Of a DNA stretch of 64,000 nt, positions 56,828 to 64,000 are shown piece after piece. Numbering within the stretch: the stretch's first letter is position 1; every line of letters starts with the position of its first letter. Made by a program: the position numbers and the translations under genes. Below the pieces are notes generated by a model, which was given only the letters and a program-made list of their open reading frames with translations, had not been told where the DNA came from and searched no databases. The stretch is taken from positions 62,001 through 126,000 of the forward strand of contig JAMAHW010000070.1 of the NCBI GenBank assembly GCA_023627715.1, in the 5' to 3' direction. Origin of the DNA: Periconia sp. R9002. Lineage: Eukaryota > Ascomycota > Dothideomycetes > Pleosporales > Periconiaceae.

Positions 56828-56849
56828 ACACACACACACACACACACAC
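56828..56849. repeat. (AC)n microsatellite
   Basis: Eleven perfect AC dinucleotides. Confidence 0.9.
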
Positions 56850-57082
56850 GCTTTAGGCCACATTGATATGATACCTACAAGCCTAACACTCCTATATACC
56901 TACCTACCTACATACACACATGCCTTGCAGGCTTGCACCATCTTCCCTCCCTCCCCTCTCCCCTTCTCAAACCCTACACAATATAAAGTATCCATATGTA
57001 TATACAAGTCAGTACATAACAACTTCCTTCCTTCCTTCCATCTTTACCTCCCCTCCCCTATTCTGCATATTAAACTAACGAT

Positions 57083-57112
57083 ACACACACACACGCGCGC
57101 GCGCGCGCGCGC
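57083..57112. repeat. compound (AC)n(GC)n tract
   Basis: 30 bases of strictly alternating purine and pyrimidine: AC repeats run straight into GC repeats. Such tracts readily adopt Z-DNA under negative supercoiling. Confidence 0.9.
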
Positions 57113-57560
57113 AAACACCAACAAGTAAACAACTATAAACAACTCTAAACTGTCGGTCTATGAATATAAACCTACCTCATCCCAATAATGCTTTTTTTTT
57201 TCCCCTGTTCCTGACAGATAAGAGATATGAATTTGAAAAAAAGTAAGAACATATAGTTAGTTAGATAGACCTAAAGGAAGGATAGGGGAGGAATACATAT
57301 GGGGGACGAGAGGAAGTAACGTACATATGTAACATATGTTAGATAGAATCCTTACAAAAGGTATCGTTATCTCCCATCCCATTCTACCGTTATCAATCCT
57401 ATTGAATCTAAATGAGAAGAAAGGAGATGGAATACTGTTTACACAGTAGGTACGTACTTTGTGAGCTAGTCATTGAGACAAGTGGTTTGGTTGGTAAAAC
57501 GATTTTCATTACATACACGCTCATTCAATCCGCGAAGAAGAAGAAAATCACTTTTGATAC

Positions 57561-57577
57561 TTTTTTTTTTTTTTTTT
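57561..57577. repeat. poly-T tract
   Basis: 17 consecutive T bases following an A/G-rich stretch. Confidence 0.85.
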
Positions 57578-58306
57578 CATTTCCTCAACAGAACTTGTAT
57601 TCTATTGCATTCAGCGGCGCGTTCACGGAACGACATGTACATACATACGATCGAAATGGGCCAACCAACTAGTTGATTAGCTAGCTAGCTAAACTGTCTT
57701 ACGCCTACACTTTCTCTCCCTTTCTCTCTGTCTGTCTTCTCTTTCCTCCATCCCCATCCCCATCATCCAATCCGCGACACGACAAAAACGAACCCGTATA
57801 GGTATCTCTGTGAAGAGGGGCCACCATAGCTCTATATAATATTGGAATTCCAGTCTTTCATCCTTTCCTTCCCTCCTTTCTCCCTGCCGCCGCCGTCCAA
57901 GGATGCAATGTCCCCAAGAGGAAAATACGACAAATGCCAAACCCAAAAATGCAAAATGCTGACCGACTGATGATCTGGTGTAGATGATGAGAGGAATGAG
58001 ACTCCGAGAAAAACGCCTGTAAAAGACATCACCGCACGCAATCAAAACGAACTACCAAGTCTTCGACATGGTATGAGAGAGATGAAATATATAGCCGCAC
58101 GCTTTTGGTGATTTTGTAATAGCTGGAAAAATAGGAGATGAGATGCTGCGCTGCGCTCGCCCAGATGGCACCGAAAAAAAATAGTGTTTATAACAAGTAA
58201 ATGAAGAAGAAAGTGCGTGGAGTCCACATATTGTCGATTCCGGGTATCAAGGCCATGTGGTTGGAGAATGGTACAAAAAGGGGGCGCAGCGAAAAAGAAC
58301 GAGTCT

Positions 58307-59851
58307 TCAGGGGTGAGGCTGCCAACTACGGCTTTCGTAGCGGCCTGCATCAGGCGGTGCAAAGGGGTCATGCAAAGCCGGGCGCTGGTGCTGCTGAGGC
58401 GGCATCTGGGGAAGGGACCGCTCGTCGCGGCCATCAAACGACGAAGGCCGCGAGTGGGGCGGCGGGGGAGGAGCGTTGATGGAGGAAAACGCCGGAGGCG
58501 GGTAGGTCGCTGGCGGCTGGGAGCCATTGAGCGAGGCCGAGACCTGTCCCGGCGCGGGGTGGTAGTTGCTTGTCCTGCGGCGGACGTTTCGCTCCTCGCC
58601 TTCGTCATCGTAGGCCGAGTAAGGCGAACCTACGGAACCGCCCCCAGTCGTGGATGAGGCGGTATTCGAAGGGGCGACAGAGAGGCGGCGCAGACGAGGC
58701 GAAGGAGGGCGTGCATAATGGCGTTCGGCCCCGGGCTGCTGGAAGACGATAGACTTGAAGTAGTCGCGCTCGCCACGGTAGTACTCGCTGTCCTCGAGGG
58801 CTTCGCGGAGCTGCGTCTCGAGACGGGTGATGCTCTGCGAAGCCTCGCGCTCCTTTTCCTTGCGCCGCGCCCGGAAACGAGCCGATGCTCCCGCGTTGCG
58901 CTTTCTCTTCTCGTCGGCCACTTTGGAGGCTGCCTGCACCTCTACTGGGATCCGCACGTGGTGGCCCTGTTGGCTCTTGATGGTCATGATCTGGATGGCG
59001 CTCTGACCCGAGGGGCCCATGGACATTCGACCGTGGTCCTGATGCTGGTGCTGCTGATGATGCTGTTCCATAGCCATGGCGAGTTCGCGAGGGTCCTGCA
59101 TCGGAATATTGGAAGCGTTGGTCGAGGGTGGAGGATAGGGAGTAGGCCCATCGTACTGACTGGATGCCGCAGACGCTGGCTGGCTGTAGGGAGAAAAGTT
59201 GGGATTCGGGCTGGCGCTGCCGGAGTGAGCAAATCCCACGCGGTTCATGCCCGGGGGTGGTGTGGGCGCCGAAGAAGACATGGGGGGGTAGAAACCGCGT
59301 CCAGCGCCCGGAGGAGTTGGTAGTGACGGTTGCGAGGTTGGGTCGGGCCCCATTCCCCTACTGCTGCCGCCGCCGCCGCCGCCGCTGGTGGAAGGAGTGG
59401 ATAGAAACGGAGATGCGTGGGCATCAATTGTGCCTGTAGGTCGAGCTAGGAGATTGATGCTCTGGCTTCTGTGCACCGTAGGGGACCGAGGGCTCATCAG
59501 ATGGCGGGGTGGAGGACGTTCGGGGGGCTGGAAAAGGCGTGCGTGAGCATCGCCCTGGGTTGAGTCGACGCTCAGGGGACGGCTGATGGAGGGAAGGCTC
59601 TGTGAAGGCTGGGTTTCGATGGGGGACGGGGTTTCCATGTGCTGCGAGGCACTCCGCCTTCGATTCCGCTCCTGCTCGGCCAGTTCAGCTTGAGGATTCA
59701 GAATGGAATGCACACCCAGCAAACTGCCCGATCTCCGGTCGGTGGACACTGGGGTTGGTGGGCTCCTGGACAAGTGCCTAAGCGGTGGCAGCGAAACGGG
59801 GGCATTTTCGGCAGCTGGGGGGGAGACGGCGGTGGTTTGTGATATCGACAT
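58307..59851 (-). CDS. bZIP transcription factor
   Basis: An intronless frame of 514 aa starts from the first ATG of the open frame (MSISQTTAVSPPAAENAP); the frame is open further upstream but has no earlier ATG. The first 300 residues are disordered and rich in Pro, Ser, Gly and Gln. They include SLPPLRHLSRSP near the start, an oligo-Gly run and an HHQQHQHQDHG run. The basic region KRKRNAGASARFRARRKEKE at about residues 311-330 has the NxxxSARFR core of fungal bZIPs, related to that of the Cys3/MetR group. A zipper-like amphipathic helix (ITRLETQLREALEDSEYY) follows, then a conserved ERHYARPPSPRLRR block. It is nuclear and DNA-binding as a dimer; target genes cannot be inferred. The unusually long upstream stretch suggests complex regulation. 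Confidence 0.85.
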   Translation of the reverse strand: MSISQTTAVSPPAAENAPVSLPPLRHLSRSPPTPVSTDRRSGSLLGVHSILNPQAELAEQERNRRRSASQHMETPSPIETQPSQSLPSISRPLSVDSTQGDAHARLFQPPERPPPRHLMSPRSPTVHRSQSINLLARPTGTIDAHASPFLSTPSTSGGGGGGSSRGMGPDPTSQPSLPTPPGAGRGFYPPMSSSAPTPPPGMNRVGFAHSGSASPNPNFSPYSQPASAASSQYDGPTPYPPPSTNASNIPMQDPRELAMAMEQHHQQHQHQDHGRMSMGPSGQSAIQIMTIKSQQGHHVRIPVEVQAASKVADEKRKRNAGASARFRARRKEKEREASQSITRLETQLREALEDSEYYRGERDYFKSIVFQQPGAERHYARPPSPRLRRLSVAPSNTASSTTGGGSVGSPYSAYDDEGEERNVRRRTSNYHPAPGQVSASLNGSQPPATYPPPAFSSINAPPPPPHSRPSSFDGRDERSLPQMPPQQHQRPALHDPFAPPDAGRYESRSWQPHP

Positions 59852-62800
59852 GGGAACCGGTTGGTCAGATGGCCTCTGGCCTTGAGGGGTCGACCATGAG
59901 CGATCCGAATCGGAAAATGTGGAAGGGTGGTGATGGTAGGGAGAAGTCAAGGAGGAAGGGAAGGGATAGTGAGCGTGAGGAGGCTGGATGGCGGGGAGCG
60001 TTTGGGTAGCCAGGTTGAACAAGAGGTGGTCGGCGCTGTCTGTCGACAACACCTGGGCGTCGGTGGATGCGGGTTGATGTAGGGATGGATATCCGTGTTT
60101 GGTGGAGGAGGAGATGGATGAAGGACAGAGACAGACCGGGAGACACGAGGGCTTGGTTGGATAAGTAAGTAAGGAAGTAGAGAGATAGGTAGGTGAAGTA
60201 GAGGAGTAGGTAGAAGAGAGAGAGAGTGAATGAATGTGCGGTGTAGAGGTGGGAGGGTGAGGCAATGATGCATGGGGGTCACGGCTAGCGTGGCTGCGGG
60301 TGGCATGGATGGGCAGGGATGGCGAAAGAGCAAGAGCAGGTGCGATGGTGCAGCTTGCAGGTGCAGGTGCAGGTGCACGTTGCAGGGGTTCCTAGGCTGG
60401 GCAACCGACATGGCCGGAGCAGGGGGACAGTGGACAGGGACAGGGACAGGGACGGGGGTAATCGACAGGGGGAGCCGTGCATAGACAGGGTTCAGGGGTC
60501 CAAGGCAGTGGCAGCAGGAGTCAGGACGGCCAGGGTAGGTCATGTTTTGGGGAGAGGGAGAGAGTACCCTATCCTATCCTATCCTCCTCAATCATCCATC
60601 AGCATCTCATCTCTCTCTCGCCCTTCTTACCTATGATTCCATATCCATATCTATAACCAGAATCAACAGTTGGGCACTATCATCTAGTCGTGTCTACAGT
60701 AGATTCAAAAACATCAAGGAGACATGGTTTGCTGCCGCCTGCACTCTGCACTTCTGCGCACACCTCTCTTCCATCCGGCCCCGCTAGCCTACCAACAACA
60801 ACAACACCACCACCACCAACACCCACCTTCTTTGCTTTTCCCTCCTCTGCCATCCATCTCCTCTTCACCTGGCAGGCTGGCTGGCTGGCCCCATTGAGCC
60901 TCATCGGCCTGAATCCCGTCAACAACACACTCTCTCCCTTCTCTCTCTCTCTCTCTCTCTCTGTCGGTGTAGTGTGCATTAGCCTACTGTGCACTACCTA
61001 CTTACTGCTCTCCTTACGTGCATGCATACCTACTCAACTAGTTGTACATTCTTCATCTACTTTATCCATCGCCATGTTATGCACCCACCTCCTCCTCACG
61101 CTTTCCCTTTCCGGCTCCCATTTGCTCTTACACCGACTTCCCCATTCGTCGTCATCATCAACCAGACTCTTGTCGCCTTCGTCGCCCTCCTCCGCAGTTT
61201 TTTCTTCTTCTCTTTTTTCTTCTTCAGGGATACGGACCGTTTGCCCATCAAACCAACGACGGCGTGCTAGCTACTAGTCATGGGCTAGGGATCACTCTCC
61301 GCTAGCTGCGACTTGCAGCATCTAGCAGTAGCACAGTGGCCCCGAAGCCTTGGCCGCGCGCGGAAACGGGAGCTTCCTCGCGTCGTCGCGGGACCGGTGG
61401 TGCGCCCCCTCCTCAATACCGTATGGCAGTAGTCTCCTTCTTTTTCTTCTGGTTCCTTTTGGGCTCCAGAAACATCCGTTGTCGGTAGTTGTGATTTTAC
61501 CAGCATTTCCATAGTAGGACCGGTGATGGGATATGCACGTTATTCGCTTCGTCGCAAACCCCATCTCCGTGGCTGCTATTGCGTCGCATCGTCACCCGAG
61601 GGCCGCCTCATTCGCTCAGCGGCCTGCCACCAAATACCACCGCCACGCTATTCCATGCCACGACACCCTACACCGCACGCCGTCCTCCGTCCAATTTCCT
61701 CCCGACCTTGCAGGACCGCGCAATACAGTACAACATGCCGTCAAGGGGACTGGATGGGCCACGTGATGCGTGTCCCATCAACCTCCTCTTCCACTTGCGC
61801 GTCTCCAACCCGGCGGCAGGCTACTGCACTCCACGGCGCACGCACTGTCCCTCCCAAGAGGCCAACAAAGCTCGCCTCTAAGCAAATGGACGACGGCTCA
61901 TGACGGTCCGAGAGAGCATCAGCAGAGACGATCAAAAAGAAGCTTGCCGTGCTTGGCTCTGTTGTCTGGCCTCCCAAAGTGTTCTAGCCTCCCCGTACCC
62001 AACAGCTGCAGCACGCCACCCCGTGATGTGGACATGTGGGACCGCCGCTCCACGCGCTGCCGGCGTTCCATGATTCCAGACAAGCGTCATTTGTGCATTT
62101 CCCATTGCTTTCTTCTCGCCGTGACTTTGATTTTCCACGGCCTTGCCCGTTCCCGGCCAATCAAATCTAAACTTAAAAAAATTGTGGCTGGTGCTGGTGG
62201 CCGAATAAATGCCCGATACAATGTCTGGCCGTCCACGTCCAAAGGGCTGCATCTTGCCGTGTTTGCATCTTGCATCCTTCTGCATTCAGTGCGCATCCAG
62301 CCGTGGTCCTACCAACTGCGGAGCATCCCATTTTGCACATGGGACGGCGTGGGGGGTGATGCAACCCCACGTGATGACATACAACCAACAATGGGCATTG
62401 CGAGTTGATCATGGCTGCGAGAAAGCAGGGAATATGATCATCAGGGCTGACATGGACAAGGAGGCACGGCGTTGGGATGGCAATGGGGAGGGGAGTCCGA
62501 CGAACAGGACAGATCATGGTCATGTCGCAAGCCCTCCTCTTTCGACTGCGACGGCCAGTGATTGTGACAGTGACCAAAAGGAAAATCTTTTCTCCGCCCG
62601 CAAACTGGTCACAGAAAACATGGTCTTTGTTGGGCGTCTTATCCGCAGTGTAGAAGCACAAATGCATGCATGTGGTTCCATAGGAGAAACAAGGTTTGAG
62701 AGGGGAAGACGTAAGACTGAGTGAGAAGTGCCGGAGAAACTGTGTTTCGCCTACCATTCCGCGCTCGATTGGTACATGGTTCGAATATGTACCCTGTTCC

Positions 62801-64000
62801 GCTTCGTTCCTCACGCTGCATCAGGGTGTTGGCAAGTGAGAGATCAGGGATGTGAGCCTGCAATCCCGCACCCGCGAAAGTGAGTGCAATGCGTGCTCAG
62901 AATGTGTGCAACAGAGTTTAAAAGATCTTTGCCGATGACGACAGCATGTAACCCTCTAGTTGCACATTTCTTCTTTGAGACTGTTGTGCTGGCCCAACCG
63001 GTGAAGAGAAGTCAATCTGATCTTGCATCCATGCGGCGGAGTCGCCTCCGAGGAGCGGGAAGGCTCCATCAACAGAGATAAGCAGCGGCGTAGCGGAGCA
63101 GTCAAATCGGCATGACCATCAACAGCGAATGGTCTGGACTTGGCCCGCATTCATCACGAGTGGAAACTTTGAGAGGGTACGCGGTAGATGCCGTCTCTCC
63201 TTGGGTCAGTGGTCCTCTGAGAGGTTCAGGGACTCGGTCCCCACTGGCAGCGAGCATCCCACACGAGTGATGCGCGGGTATGCGCGTTATATTGTGCATA
63301 CATGAGGGAGTACCGGTAGATGGCGACAAGGCAGCGTGGCCCAAGAAGACAGGACAATGGCAGCGGCTCAATACGACGTAGCGTAAACCGGGGCCATGGA
63401 CTTGTGGCAGCAGGCAAGCGTTCCATGACCCGTCGCGGGCTGAGGGATGATGATCGGGAGGCCAGGCTTAACCGTTTCAAACGTGATGGCTAGCACACTG
63501 GGGCCAACTGGTGCCAGCGCCCTTGCCAGGAGGCGTCAGGGACTAAATAAGGCTGCGAGGTCGGTTCCACTGCGTCGGGACGCTGCGTTTCGCCCGTCAC
63601 CTACTTAGCCGCTGCAAATATCCTCATGACAGGGTGTGGTGCTGCACCCAACGCCTTTCCCCTCCCCTCCGGGCCTAGCTCGCCGTGCCGTGCTTTTGGT
63701 GATCCAATCTCGGTCATAATTCCCCTTGGAAGCAGGTGGGTGGAATTTCGACTAGCTGACTGACGATGGTGTGGTGAGGAAAGAGACAAAATGCGATGAT
63801 GACGGTGGATTTCAAAGGAGAGGTGGTGAGAGGCGCAGTAAATAGAAGATACTGTAGAAGATGGAAAATAGAAGGTGGGTGGGAAGAGGACGACAGCTGC
63901 AGCGAACAGACGGGGCTAGGCCCAACTGGGATCAGGGATGGACCGTGCAGCTCACGTGCCCACCAACGAATGCGCACGTGTTGGGGTTGGCGTACATCTC
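59852..64000. other. 4.1-kb gene-free upstream/right-edge stretch
   Basis: The first kilobase, left of about 61.3 kb, is pyrimidine-rich on the coding side of the bZIP gene, with TCCTA repeats (60568-60586) and a (CT)n run (60941-60962). It is probably a long 5' leader and promoter. From 61.3 to 64 kb only short frames occur. A GGTACAT/ATGTACC hairpin lies at 62770-62792, and CACGTG boxes lie near 63954 and 63975 at the very end. No gene is supported. Confidence 0.4.
60941..60962. repeat. (CT)n microsatellite
   Basis: Eleven CT units in the upstream region of the bZIP gene; pyrimidine runs of this kind are common in fungal leaders. Confidence 0.85.

Larger units (their letters stand above)
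55793..58306. other. 2.5-kb gene-free stretch rich in simple repeats
   Basis: Contains microsatellites (listed separately), CTAC/ACCT tetranucleotide runs, TTCC runs near 57021-57037 and no coding frame of note. The right end is the 3' flank of the bZIP gene. Confidence 0.5.

Noticed and set aside
58718..59323. 201-codon open frame on the plus strand
   Set aside because: It is antisense to the bZIP gene, whose coding frame shows an unmistakable basic region; the opposite frame is open because of GC-rich codon bias.
59852..60265. N-terminal extension of the bZIP protein
   Set aside because: The frame is open but has no ATG before 59851, and the composition is that of a pyrimidine-rich leader.
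62770..62792. Hairpin with a GGTTCGAAT loop resembling a tRNA T-arm
   Set aside because: No acceptor, D or anticodon arms can be built around it; the stem is 7 bp with a 9-nt loop, so it is not a tRNA.

Overview
The window is nuclear DNA of a filamentous ascomycete (Pezizomycotina). Its genes carry many short GT-AG introns, mostly 45 to 100 nt, with CTAAC/CTAAT-type branch points. It encodes fungal families such as DUF6604, 2EXR, the Pth11-like fungal rhodopsin domain, a fungal transcription-factor domain, RCF1 and a DUF1746 protein. The class cannot be fixed from the sequence. No rRNA, tRNA, CRISPR array or bacterial-type operon was seen. Coordinates below come from joining reading frames by hand at splice sites. 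For every multi-exon gene the summed exon length is divisible by three.

Left part (1.6-22.5 kb): a DUF6604 gene broken by one in-frame TGA; a small signal-peptide/one-TM surface protein; a group made of a short-chain dehydrogenase, a divergently placed transcription factor, a FAD oxidoreductase with a hydrophobic C-terminal tail, and a nine-exon secreted metallo-beta-lactamase-fold protein; a 2EXR protein; a secreted protein with a PD-(D/E)XK-like core; and an FtsJ-type methyltransferase.

Middle part (23-39.4 kb): five RING-finger genes lie within 16 kb. One is clearly broken (33.3-33.9 kb) and one carries a single TAG inside the RING (38.4-39.3 kb). Between them lie a divergent V-ATPase proteolipid gene with a 13-nt exon, a sugar-lactone-oxidase-type flavoprotein, a RIP-scarred Tc1/mariner remnant and an orphan gene. 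This looks like accessory, fast-changing territory.

Right part (39.6-64 kb): housekeeping-like genes are a WD40 protein (with one in-frame TAG), a DUF1746 membrane protein divergent from RCF1, an SMP-30/regucalcin-type protein, a Pth11-like rhodopsin-domain receptor and a bZIP factor. They are separated by long gene-free stretches (47.0-51.8, 53.2-55.2, 55.8-58.3 and 59.9-64 kb) with many simple repeats. A decayed 5' fragment of a Ca2+/H+ antiporter gene sits at 55.2-55.8 kb.

The most striking pattern is that four otherwise intact coding regions each hold exactly one in-frame stop (TGA, TAA, TAG, TAG). Each can be derived from a sense codon by one transition. In the WD40 gene the stop sits where a Trp is expected. 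Old RIP-like mutation, sequencing error and A-to-I RNA editing are the competing explanations.
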